From Bacillus sp. AFS006103 (GTDB lineage: Bacteria; Bacillota; Bacilli; Bacillales; Cytobacillaceae), in NCBI GenBank assembly GCA_002559145.1, contig NTXX01000013.1, positions 1 through 64,000 on the forward strand: 64,000 nt of DNA. The letters are read 5' to 3'. The notes below the pieces were generated by a model that was not told the DNA's origin, made no database searches, and worked only from the letters and a program-made list of their open reading frames with translations. Each line of letters starts with the position of its first letter. Position 1 is the stretch's first letter. Both the position numbers and the translations under genes were made by a program. Positions 1 through 7,427 of the stretch are shown one piece after another.

Positions 1-33
1 ACCATGTGAATTTTTCACATGGTGCCTGACACC
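1..33. repeat. Palindromic intergenic repeat, copy 1 (cut by window edge)
   Basis: The stretch reads as a hairpin (ACCATGTGAA / TTCACATGGT) followed by GCCTGACACC. This is the right part of the GGTGTCAGGCACC...GGTGCCTGACACC element found seven more times in the window. The left arm lies outside the window. It starts about 15 bp beyond the stop codon of the adenosine deaminase gene. The loop sequence differs from the CTCGTGGACA type seen in other copies, so only the outer arms are shared. Confidence 0.75.
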
Positions 34-47
34 CTAATTACTTATGA

Positions 48-1043
48 TTAAAAGATATAATTCTTCAGCAATTCTTTTGTATCGGTATCAGCAAAGCTTG
101 CTTCAACACTATTAAGGTAAATTTGCTTATAATCATCTTCACTTATATTGAATTCTTTAAATACGATGTTACATTCATTCGCCATCGTTGTATTAGATAC
201 CGTCCGGTTATCGGTATTAACAGTTACCTTTATTCCATCCTTATGAAACTGATAGATTGGATGTTCACTATACTGGTTTACTGCTTTGGTTTGCACATTA
301 CTTGTTGGACACATTTCAAGCACAACCTGCTTTTCCTTCACAAGGTTATATGCCTCAGGACAATCCTTGATAAATACGCCGTGTCCAATTCTTTCCGCGC
401 CCAATAATTCAACAGCCTCTAATACATTCCTTCCAACCCCCGTTTCACCCGCGTGGATCGTTACTCTATATCCATATTGTCTAGCTAAGGCAATCGGTGC
501 CACGAACTTTCCACAAAACCCTTCCTCTTCCGATGCACATAAGTCGATGGCCACTACACCGTCTCCAAGGAATTTCTTCCCCTTCTCTACGACCTCAAAA
601 GCATGGTCCACAGACATGGTTCTCATGCAGGAAAGAATCAAGTTTCCCTTAATATCAAATAGCTTTTCGGCATCTTTCATTCCGGCTAAGACGCTTTGGA
701 TGATCTCTTCAACGTCTAATCCCTCAACCGTATGAAGGAGCGGAGCAAATCTTACCTCCATGTATTTCACATTTTCTCGGGCCGCATCCTCAAAAAGTTC
801 AAAGGTAATCCTTTTAAGATTTTCTTTTGATTGCATAACTAAATTAGGGATAGCAAATTTCTCTAAATATTGGTCAAGAGATACGCATTCTATTGGCGCA
901 ATGAGCTCGTTTTGAATCCCGCCGATTTCCATGGAGGGTAAACTGATACCCTCTCTCTTTGCGATATCAATAATAGTTTTAGGTCTAAGACTACCATCTA
1001 AATGGCAGTGAAGTTCAATTTTGGGTAAAGTCGAGAAATTCAT
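48..1043 (-). CDS. add: Adenosine deaminase
   Basis: This 331-residue protein should hydrolyse adenosine (and deoxyadenosine) to inosine and ammonia in the cytosol, feeding purine salvage. The N-terminal LHCHLDGS motif (residues 11-18) supplies two zinc-binding histidines. IHAGE near residue 197 carries the catalytic glutamate and another zinc histidine, IGHG near 220 follows, and NTDN near 278 replaces the common NTDDP. Length and motif order fit the metallo-dependent hydrolase family. ATG at 1043 is preceded by AGGAGG at good spacing. The 5' leader holds an adenine riboswitch with a terminator, which independently supports a purine role. The gene stands alone and ends next to the palindromic repeat at 1-33. 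Confidence 0.93.
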   Translation of the reverse strand: MNFSTLPKIELHCHLDGSLRPKTIIDIAKREGISLPSMEIGGIQNELIAPIECVSLDQYLEKFAIPNLVMQSKENLKRITFELFEDAARENVKYMEVRFAPLLHTVEGLDVEEIIQSVLAGMKDAEKLFDIKGNLILSCMRTMSVDHAFEVVEKGKKFLGDGVVAIDLCASEEEGFCGKFVAPIALARQYGYRVTIHAGETGVGRNVLEAVELLGAERIGHGVFIKDCPEAYNLVKEKQVVLEMCPTSNVQTKAVNQYSEHPIYQFHKDGIKVTVNTDNRTVSNTTMANECNIVFKEFNISEDDYKQIYLNSVEASFADTDTKELLKNYIF

Positions 1044-1068
1044 TTTGGGGTTACCTCCTAGTTTTTTA

Positions 1069-1132
1069 TAAAAAAAATTCCTGATTACGAAGAAAATACA
1101 AATACATGTACCTTCTTCGTAATCAGGAATTT
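1069..1132 (-). terminator. Expression-platform terminator of the adenine riboswitch
   Basis: On the minus strand an arm reading AATTCCTGATTACGAAGAA pairs with TTCTTCGTAATCAGGAATT about 20 nt later and is followed by a run of T. The 5' arm contains the 3' strand of the aptamer P1 helix, so aptamer and terminator cannot form together. This is the pbuE-type arrangement: adenine binding would prevent termination and switch add on. Confidence 0.88.
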
Positions 1133-1182
1133 ATAGGTTCCTGGTAGAGACCTCCAAACCATATCATTGGAGTTATACGAAA
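1116..1182 (-). ncRNA. Adenine-sensing purine riboswitch aptamer
   Basis: Read on the minus strand, the segment shows the purine aptamer in order: P1 5' strand TTCGTA, then TAAC, P2 CTCCAA / TTGGAG enclosing a loop with GATATGG, the core TCTCTACCAGG, P3 CAGGAA / TTCCTG enclosing CCTATAA, and P1 3' strand TACGAA. The specificity position in the closing GATTA is T (complement of position 1122), which marks adenine rather than guanine binding in this class. It overlaps a terminator and lies directly upstream of add. Similarity to the B. subtilis pbuE leader is close. Confidence 0.92.
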
Positions 1183-1290
1183 GTTTTATTAAATTAATAT
1201 TGGTCAAGAATAATAAATTTTATTATTAAAGTCAAGCGATTAAAATTGGAATAAAACCCAAAAAATATTTGCGCCCCATCAGGAAGTATC

Positions 1291-2181
1291 TTACTTATTT
1301 CTATAGAAGCGCTCTCTTACTTTTTTCAACCGGGCGTGATATTTGAGAATGTCGAGTCTAGCTTTTTCCGCCTCCGGTGCCATGGGCCTTAATTTTTCCA
1401 ATTCCCAATAATCAACAATCACATCTAGTACTTGATCAAAGTATTCCAGTGGACCATAGTTTGCCTCTTTTGCAATAATCGCCATCCGATCTTCAAAGTC
1501 AGGCATGACTGTACCGGGCATCTGAAAGTTTTTAATGACATGTCCTAAGTGATAACAGTAATTAGGTTCCAATTGCAGGTGATATTTAATCACATCACGA
1601 TAAAAGGCATAATGCAACGTTTCATCCTTTGCCAGACGGCGAAGAAGGCTAGCTAAATCCTTATCATGGGCTCCAGCTACTTTCGCCACATTATTATAGA
1701 AGACCATGGTTGCTAACTCTTGGAGCGAAGTATAGACCATCGTTTCAAAAGGCGTATGGTAATCAGGATTCCAGCCATTCTCGACCGTTTGTTTGTGCAA
1801 TTGGTGGAGGCGCTTTGGATCTACATTGCGTGTAATTAGTAGATACGTTTCAAGCAGATTGGAATGCTGATCTTCTTCTGAAGTCCAGGTATGGACAAAA
1901 TCTTTAATTACGGTTAATGACCCCTTAAACGTTTGATCTAGATGGGAGGTAAACCATGGCAAATTCACTTCGGTTAAAAGTGCCGTCTCCACTGCAGTAA
2001 TAATGGAAGCAGGCAGTGTAACCTGGCTTTCCTCCCAGGGCACCCGCCTGAAATCCATTGCCTTATCCCATGGTAAGAAATCATGATAACCCCAATCTAC
2101 TTTCTCAGACCGCTTTTTATGTTCTTCATATAAATCAATTAGTTTAGGCTCTAATCTAAAGTCCAAATCATTTGTTAACAT
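1291..2181 (-). CDS. Acyl-ACP desaturase-like ferritin-fold di-iron protein
   Basis: The 296-residue soluble protein belongs to the plant stearoyl-ACP desaturase / mycobacterial DesA family (FA_desaturase_2). It probably introduces a double bond into acyl chains using a di-iron centre. The two diagnostic iron-binding pairs are visible: WTSEEDQHSNLL near residue 99-110 (the plant WxxEENRHGDLL) and AKDETLHYAFY near 188-198 (the plant ASDExRH). A single glutamate ligand upstream of each (ALLTEVNLP; SLQELATM) completes the set. There are no membrane helices, which separates it from the integral-membrane Des desaturase of B. subtilis. It is monocistronic with a long leader. The exact acyl substrate and electron donor cannot be told. 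Confidence 0.85.
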   Translation of the reverse strand: MLTNDLDFRLEPKLIDLYEEHKKRSEKVDWGYHDFLPWDKAMDFRRVPWEESQVTLPASIITAVETALLTEVNLPWFTSHLDQTFKGSLTVIKDFVHTWTSEEDQHSNLLETYLLITRNVDPKRLHQLHKQTVENGWNPDYHTPFETMVYTSLQELATMVFYNNVAKVAGAHDKDLASLLRRLAKDETLHYAFYRDVIKYHLQLEPNYCYHLGHVIKNFQMPGTVMPDFEDRMAIIAKEANYGPLEYFDQVLDVIVDYWELEKLRPMAPEAEKARLDILKYHARLKKVRERFYRNK

Positions 2182-2334
2182 CGTAGTCCCCCGTTGTTGT
2201 AAAATTCGTTAGTTTTCCGTACAAATTCTCCAAAGGTGAAAATACTCCCTTTTTATACCCGTTTAACCTTCCGGGGTACACAATCTTTTGTGCCATTCTT
2301 TTATATCAGATATTAGCACCTACTACTAAATTAA

Positions 2335-2343
2335 TTATAACAC
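2335..2343 (-). promoter_or_regulatory. Candidate extended -10 promoter for the desaturase
   Basis: On the minus strand TGTTATAAT is an extended -10 element about 155 bp upstream of the desaturase ATG, in an AT-rich stretch. No good -35 hexamer is present at 16-18 bp. The resulting leader of about 150 nt contains no riboswitch I recognise. Apart from this I see nothing in 2182-2466. Confidence 0.35.
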
Positions 2344-2466
2344 AATTATTCTGAATTTTACTAACAAATTGATTTCCTTTATCTTCATTTCAGCCGCACG
2401 CAACTGGTTAGAATTCCATTTCGATCCTTTGCTGGCAAATTTCATGGGGACTGGTGCTTTTTCTAA

Positions 2467-2619
2467 TTCTTGCTCTTAACTAATGATGAGTTGCGAGACC
2501 AGATGGGAATCGCCGGAAGAGAGTATGCATTAACACAGAGATGGGATCAGATTTTCGAAGATCTGAATTGGCAGTACAAGAGTGTGATCGAAGAACAAAA
2601 CGGGCAAAAATATGCGTAA
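2467..2619 (+). pseudogene. C-terminal remnant of a family-4-type glycosyltransferase
   Basis: One plus-strand frame after an in-frame stop at 2464-2466 reads a 50-residue tail containing LLTNDELRDQMG, AGREYALTQ and RWDQIFEDL, ending in TAA at 2617. This is the characteristic C-terminal helix of GT1/GT4 glycosyltransferases (the LLxNxELRxxMGxxGRxYAxxxxWxxIF pattern). There is no start codon with a ribosome site and no catalytic domain upstream, so it is read as the leftover of a deleted gene. It ends just before the hairpin at 2633-2674, as if the terminator was inherited with it. Confidence 0.6.
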
Positions 2620-2632
2620 TTAAATGAAAGAA

Positions 2633-2674
2633 AAAAAGTGAAATAGAAGGAGATCCTTCCATTTCACTTTTTCT
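2633..2674. terminator. Bidirectional intrinsic terminator
   Basis: AAAAAGTGAAAT-a-GAAGGA is mirrored by TCCTTC-c-ATTTCACTTTTT with a two-base loop. This is a near-perfect 19-bp stem flanked by A-run and T-run on both sides. It lies 5 bp beyond the stop of the binding-protein gene on the minus strand and 14 bp beyond the glycosyltransferase remnant on the plus strand. Confidence 0.88.
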
Positions 2675-2678
2675 ATTT

Positions 2679-3854
2679 TTACGGATTTACCTTAGCGTTA
2701 AATACTTGCTTACCGTCTTTATATTCTAAAACGGTTGCTGATTTGATTGGATTGTGGTCTTTATCGATTGTGATCTTACCTGTAATTAACGACAGATCTT
2801 TTGTTTGCTCTAATGCATCCTTAATTTTCACTGTATCCGTACCACCCGCACGCTTAATCGCATCTGCTAATAGATAAACAGTGTCATAGCCAAGTGCATT
2901 AAAGGCGTTAGGAGCTTCACCATTGAACTTTTCTTTATAGGTTGTTACGAACTTTTGAATCGTTTTATCAGGATCTTCAGACGCGTAATGGTTCGTGATA
3001 AATGTGTTGTTTAGCGCATCCTTACCAGCTAATTCTACTAACTTTGGTGAATCCCAGCCGTCAGCACCCATTAATGGAACCGTGATACCCAATTCACGAG
3101 CTTGTTTCACGATTAAACCAACTTCTTCATAGTAACCAGGAATAAAGATAAATTCTGGATTTTTTGACTTAATGCGAGTTAATGTTGCACGGAAATCTGT
3201 ATCCTTCGCCACATAAGCCTCTTCAGCGACAACTTTACCGCCATCTTTTTCAAATGTTTCTTTAAATGAAGCCGCTAAACCCTTAGCATAATCACTTGCA
3301 CTGTCTGCAAAAATAGCTACATTCTTTACATTTAATTTCTTTGCAGCAAAGTTACCAGCCACAATTCCTTGGAAAGGATCAATATAAGAAGTACGGAAAA
3401 CAAATTCGTTTAATTTTCCATCATCCCCAACTGTTACATTTGGGCTTGTCCCTGAAGGGGTTAAAAGAATTGTTTTTGTATCATTTGCGATTTGTGCTTG
3501 TGCTACTGTATTACCACTAGTGGCTGCACCAATAATAGCCGTTACTTTATCTTGGCTTGTTAATTTAATGATACCGTTTGTCGCTTCAGCTGCCTCGGAT
3601 TTGTTATCTACTTTAATTAGTTCTAGTTTTTTACCCTTTACTCCGCCAGCTTTATTAATCTCATCCACTGCAATATCGACACCGTTTTCGAGTGACTCCC
3701 CGTAAGAAGCAACCCCACCGGATAACTCTAAGTTTACGCCTACTTTAATCGTTTTACTGTCACTTCCAGAACTTTTTGGTGCTCCTGAACAACCTGCAAG
3801 AACTCCGGCTAATAAAGCGGAAGCCATAAACATTTTTGCCCATTTCTTCTTCAT
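2679..3854 (-). CDS. Branched-chain amino-acid-type ABC transporter binding lipoprotein
   Basis: This 391-residue lipoprotein binds a solute outside the membrane for an ABC importer of the hydrophobic amino acid (HAAT/Liv) family. It starts with a lipoprotein signal, MKKKWAKMF..LLAGVLAGC, whose lipobox Cys is near residue 22. The Periplasmic_binding_6 fold follows, with IKVGVNLELSGG, a GAATSG stretch and GYDTVYLLADAI. ATG at 3854 is preferred over the upstream in-frame start at 3893 because the signal peptide begins there and a GGGG ribosome site precedes it. No permease or ATPase gene is adjacent, so partners must be elsewhere. A cre-like site lies about 190 bp upstream. The ligand could be Leu/Ile/Val or another amide. 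Confidence 0.85.
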   Translation of the reverse strand: MKKKWAKMFMASALLAGVLAGCSGAPKSSGSDSKTIKVGVNLELSGGVASYGESLENGVDIAVDEINKAGGVKGKKLELIKVDNKSEAAEATNGIIKLTSQDKVTAIIGAATSGNTVAQAQIANDTKTILLTPSGTSPNVTVGDDGKLNEFVFRTSYIDPFQGIVAGNFAAKKLNVKNVAIFADSASDYAKGLAASFKETFEKDGGKVVAEEAYVAKDTDFRATLTRIKSKNPEFIFIPGYYEEVGLIVKQARELGITVPLMGADGWDSPKLVELAGKDALNNTFITNHYASEDPDKTIQKFVTTYKEKFNGEAPNAFNALGYDTVYLLADAIKRAGGTDTVKIKDALEQTKDLSLITGKITIDKDHNPIKSATVLEYKDGKQVFNAKVNP

Positions 3855-4043
3855 CCTAAGGACCCCTTTTCTTTTGTCTGAGTTTTCTGACATATAACAA
3901 CGTAGTTTGTTAGATTAACTAACAAATCAACCATTAATGCCAAATCTATTTAATAAATATTATTTTAGAACAATTTTATCGATTCGTCTAGTATATTTTT
4001 TATTTATTTAAATATTTCTGAAACTTACGATTTATCAGTATTA

Positions 4044-4059
4044 ATGATAACGCTTTCAG
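4044..4059 (-). promoter_or_regulatory. Candidate CcpA cre site
   Basis: On the minus strand CTGAAAGCGTTATCAT matches the cre consensus WTGNAARCGNWWWCAW at every position except the first. It lies about 190 bp upstream of the binding-lipoprotein gene and downstream of the ABC permease gene. The lipoprotein gene is therefore the likely target for carbon catabolite control. The rest of 3855-4190 is AT-rich with nothing else recognised. Confidence 0.5.
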
Positions 4060-4196
4060 TAATAGGGTCTCGAAATAGTTATTCAAATCCTATCTTACTT
4101 TTTTAAAAAGTTATTCTAAAATTAAATTGGGTTTCCTTTACACAACTTACAAATAAATACAATTCTAAAGACGAGGTCCTTTTGGCAAATAAAAGA

Positions 4197-4245
4197 GTGT
4201 CAGGCACCGCTCGTGGACATTTGTCCACGAGTGGTGCCTGACACC
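4197..4245. repeat. Palindromic intergenic repeat, copy 2 (intact)
   Basis: GTGTCAGGCACC-GCTCGTGGACA / TGTCCACGAG-TGGTGCCTGACAC forms a stem of about 23 bp with a tiny loop. On the minus strand it starts about 20 bp after the stop of the ABC permease gene and is followed by TCTTTTATTTG. It can therefore act as an intrinsic terminator for the sigma-54 operon. Confidence 0.85.
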
Positions 4246-4264
4246 ATGTTCTTAACACCTGAGT

Positions 4265-5095
4265 TTATTCTTTTACAGACCCACCTAAAATCCCAGAGAT
4301 AAATTGTTTTTGGAGCACTAAAAAGAAAATCATGATTGGAATTGTCGATAACGTGGTTCCTAGCATTAGCTGTCCGTAGTCAATCCGCGCCATCCCGATT
4401 AAACTAGATAATGCCACCGGAAGTGTGAACATTTCCTTTGAATTCAGCGTAATAAGCGGCCATAGTAAGCTGTTCCATTGGGACATAAATTGGAAAATTG
4501 CTACGGCCGCCAATGCTGGTCTTGTTACTGGCAGAATAACTGAGAAGAAAATTTTCAGCTCCCCTGCCCCGTCCACACGTGATGCTTCAATAATTGAGTC
4601 TGGTACGGCCTGCATATTTTGTCTCATTAAATAAATGGCAAATGGTGAGGCTAGACTTGGTAAAATAATCGCTTGATATGTATTTAACCAATTGAAGGAA
4701 ACCATTAATTCAAACAACGGAATCAAGGTCACTTGAAAAGGGATCATTAAGGAAAACAAAATAATGAAAAAGAAAAAGTTCTTCCCCTTAAATCTAAATT
4801 TCGCAAAGGCATACCCGGCCATTGCACAAATAAATGTGCTGGCAATTGTATAAACGATCGCAATAAATATGGAGTTCCAAAATATTTTAGCGATGCCTAA
4901 TGACTCATTTAGCGACTGAAAGTTCTTTGCTAAGTAATCGCCAGGAAGAAGCTTAGGCGGGAGATGGAAAATCTCTCCTGAAGGAAGAGTGGAGCCAATC
5001 AGCATCCAATAAAATGGACCGATGGAAAGAATGACACCCAAGACCAATAAACAATAGATCCCTATTTTTGTAGAAAGCTTCTTCTGAGTAATCAT
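4265..5095 (-). CDS. Sugar-type ABC transporter permease (MalG family)
   Basis: The 276-residue inner-membrane protein is the second permease of a carbohydrate uptake (CUT1) importer. About six hydrophobic helices are visible, beginning GIYCLLVLGVILSIGPFYWML. The cytoplasmic EAA loop that docks the ATPase is near residue 170-190 (EASRVDGAGELKIF). Its ATG overlaps the end of the upstream permease gene by 4 bp, so the two are translationally coupled. No ATPase gene is in the cluster, so a shared MsmX-type ATPase is expected from knowledge of Bacillaceae. It is the last gene of the sigma-54-controlled operon and is followed by a palindromic repeat hairpin. The substrate is unknown. Confidence 0.88.
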   Translation of the reverse strand: MITQKKLSTKIGIYCLLVLGVILSIGPFYWMLIGSTLPSGEIFHLPPKLLPGDYLAKNFQSLNESLGIAKIFWNSIFIAIVYTIASTFICAMAGYAFAKFRFKGKNFFFFIILFSLMIPFQVTLIPLFELMVSFNWLNTYQAIILPSLASPFAIYLMRQNMQAVPDSIIEASRVDGAGELKIFFSVILPVTRPALAAVAIFQFMSQWNSLLWPLITLNSKEMFTLPVALSSLIGMARIDYGQLMLGTTLSTIPIMIFFLVLQKQFISGILGGSVKE

Positions 5096-6015
5096 TCTTT
5101 AATATCACCTACCAATTTCATTTGAATCCAGGAAACAAGCGCAGTTATAAGGACAAGCACATAAGCGCTAGCTGACGCATATCCAAAGTCAAAAAATTTA
5201 AATCCTTGTTCATATAAATAAAGCGTAATCGTCATTGTTGCGCTATTAGGACCACCATGAGTTAATATGAAAGGCTCATCGAAAAGCTGAAGTGTTCCGA
5301 TTGTCGACATAACGACAGTAAAAATAAAGACAGGCTTTAATAGCGGGATGGTAATCATAAAAAATTGCTTGACCTTACCGGCCCCATCTATACTCGCAGC
5401 TTCATAGAGTTCAGAGGGAATATTCTGTAATCCTGCTAAGAAAATAACCATGTTATAACCTGTCCATCTCCATGTCATAACCACAATCACAGAAACTTTT
5501 GCCCAAAAAGGCTTCGTCAACCAATGGATGGAGTCAATTCCTACTAATGATAATAAATAGTTTACTAACCCAAAATGTTCATCTAATAAAATCATAAAGA
5601 CGATGGATGCTGCTACAAGCGCAGTAATTGCTGGCATAAAGTACGAAATCCTGAAGAATGCTTTCGCTTTTATTAAGGAAGAATGAAGACCAACAGCAAT
5701 TAATACTGCTAGAAAGAGCATGATGGGAACTTGGATAATTAAAATTTCAAAGGTGTTTAATAGGGATTTATAAAATATGGGATCATGAAACAATCGTGAA
5801 TAATTGGCAAAGCCAACAAAGGATTTCTCCACACCACGGACCTGTTGAAAACTAAGGAATAATGAAGAGATGACTGGATAAACAGTAAAGATTAATATAA
5901 AAACAAAAGCTGGTCCAATAAAAATGTACGGAGCACTTTTAGGAGTTAATAGATATTTTCTGTTTTTCACTCGAATGTTTGCAGTCGTTTCTGCTATTTT
6001 TTCAGCTTGAGCCAC
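5092..6015 (-). CDS. Sugar-type ABC transporter permease (MalF family)
   Basis: The roughly 307-residue membrane protein is the first permease of the CUT1-type importer. A long N-terminal cytoplasmic segment precedes the first helix (YIFIGPAFVFILIF). The EAA loop reads EAASIDGAGKVKQFF near residue 210-225. GTG at 6015 is preferred because GGAGG lies 8 nt upstream of it; the longer in-frame start at 6030 overlaps that ribosome site. The gene sits 87-102 bp after the binding-protein gene and overlaps the next permease. Together they form the membrane channel of the transporter whose binding protein is encoded at 6118-7410. Confidence 0.87.
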   Translation of the reverse strand: MAQAEKIAETTANIRVKNRKYLLTPKSAPYIFIGPAFVFILIFTVYPVISSLFLSFQQVRGVEKSFVGFANYSRLFHDPIFYKSLLNTFEILIIQVPIMLFLAVLIAVGLHSSLIKAKAFFRISYFMPAITALVAASIVFMILLDEHFGLVNYLLSLVGIDSIHWLTKPFWAKVSVIVVMTWRWTGYNMVIFLAGLQNIPSELYEAASIDGAGKVKQFFMITIPLLKPVFIFTVVMSTIGTLQLFDEPFILTHGGPNSATMTITLYLYEQGFKFFDFGYASASAYVLVLITALVSWIQMKLVGDIKE

Positions 6016-6117
6016 CCGATACACCTCCATGACTTAAAGAACTATTGAACAATAGAGCTGAAAAATGTTGGTTCCATTCAAACTTCACCATTCACCTTCC
6101 AGCTCTGTTCCTATTCC

Positions 6118-7410
6118 TTATTTAATTTCATTTTCTAATTGTTTTTGAGCATCCGTTAGTGCTTTGTCCACTGGTTTATTTTCAAGCAAAATTGCGGCTT
6201 GAGCATTAATTGTAATAGAGCTGGCCTTTGCATAGTTCTCATTTAAATAAATTTTTGGAACCTGACTGACAATATCAGAGAACTTTTTGAATACTTGACC
6301 ATTATTGAAGTACTCACTTTTTGCCGTAAATTGTGGTGCACTATATGTTTCCTTTAAAGATGGGAATAGCCCATATTTTTCAAAACCTAAAAGCTGTGAT
6401 TCTTGATCGGTTGTGAAGAATTCAGTAAACGCATAGGCTGCCGATTGATTTTTACTAGTTGAAGGAATTAACAAGGAGGATCCTCCCAAATTAGCAAATC
6501 TTGCTGCTTCATCTGTAAAGCTTGGCAGATAAAATACGTCCCATTTTCCCTTTAAATCTGGAGCTTGGTCCATTATGGTACCAGCATACCAAACACCATA
6601 TGGTATCGTTGCAACACTGCCATTTACTGTTGCTGTTACTATACCGTCCCAACCATTATTATTTAGGATTAAATCTTCTTCGTGGAGCTTCTTAATGGTT
6701 TCCATTGCCCGTTTAGCTTCATCTGATTGAAGATTAATTTTCCCGTCTTTATCAAAGTAAGAAACACCTTGCTCCTGCATCATCATTTGGAAAACACCAT
6801 CATGGTTTGCTATATCAATTGGTAATAACTGAGCACCTGTTGCCTCTTTAATTTTCTTACCTGCTGCAATATAATCATCCCATGTTTTGATGGAATTAGG
6901 ATCAACCTTTGCTTTCTCAAAGAAATCGACACGATAGAATACACCTGCAGGGCCGATATCCCACGGAGCGGCAATAAATTCTCCATCCTTATTCTGAACG
7001 GATGCGACTTTTGCTGGACTGAATGAATCAGTGTACTTATTAAATCCATGCTTGTTTAAATTTAAAAATCCTTCGGGGAATTGCTGAACATACCCTGGAA
7101 TCCGTTCATCTTCCATTAGCACGACATCCGGTAAGCCTGAACCTCTTGCGGCTAATCCAACTGTCAGTTTGTCATAGAGGTCGGAACTATTAAAATCTTC
7201 GACTTTCACTTTTACATCCGGATACTGTTTCTGAAACCTCTCAACGGATGCTTTCATTGTTGCTGCAGCGACATCCCAGCCCCAAACCGTTATGGTTCCT
7301 GATGGATGTTTTGAATCCCCTGTTTTCCCCTGATCACTAGTTGTTTTATTGGAGCAGGCAGCTAGTAGTAAAAGAAGCATGACGAGCATTAAAGACATGT
7401 ACTTTTTCAT
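6118..7410 (-). CDS. Sugar-type ABC transporter binding lipoprotein
   Basis: The 430-residue extracellular lipoprotein belongs to solute-binding protein family 1 (MalE/UgpB/AraN type). It has a signal peptide with lipobox LLLLAAC (Cys about residue 19), then ITVWGWD, a conserved PDVVLMEDE stretch near residue 95 and an aromatic-rich ligand face (WDIGPAGVFY; IPYGVWYAG). Its start lies 17 bp after the divergent GcvPB-like gene, placing it in the same sigma-54-dependent transcript. Family membership suggests a carbohydrate or glycosylated ligand. Co-transcription with P-protein-like enzymes hints instead at an amino-group-bearing compound, but the ligand cannot be read from sequence. Confidence 0.88.
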   Translation of the reverse strand: MKKYMSLMLVMLLLLLAACSNKTTSDQGKTGDSKHPSGTITVWGWDVAAATMKASVERFQKQYPDVKVKVEDFNSSDLYDKLTVGLAARGSGLPDVVLMEDERIPGYVQQFPEGFLNLNKHGFNKYTDSFSPAKVASVQNKDGEFIAAPWDIGPAGVFYRVDFFEKAKVDPNSIKTWDDYIAAGKKIKEATGAQLLPIDIANHDGVFQMMMQEQGVSYFDKDGKINLQSDEAKRAMETIKKLHEEDLILNNNGWDGIVTATVNGSVATIPYGVWYAGTIMDQAPDLKGKWDVFYLPSFTDEAARFANLGGSSLLIPSTSKNQSAAYAFTEFFTTDQESQLLGFEKYGLFPSLKETYSAPQFTAKSEYFNNGQVFKKFSDIVSQVPKIYLNENYAKASSITINAQAAILLENKPVDKALTDAQKQLENEIK

Positions 7411-7427
7411 GTTTCATTCCCCATTTA

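Noticed and set aside
2480-2662. Open frame of 60 codons on the minus strand
   Set aside because: It has no ribosome site, is antisense to the glycosyltransferase remnant and runs through the terminator hairpin.
3855-4190. T-box or SAM riboswitch before the branched-chain amino-acid-type binding gene
   Set aside because: No GGGTGGNACCGCG T-box sequence, no SAM core and no terminator/antiterminator pair was found; the region is simply AT-rich.
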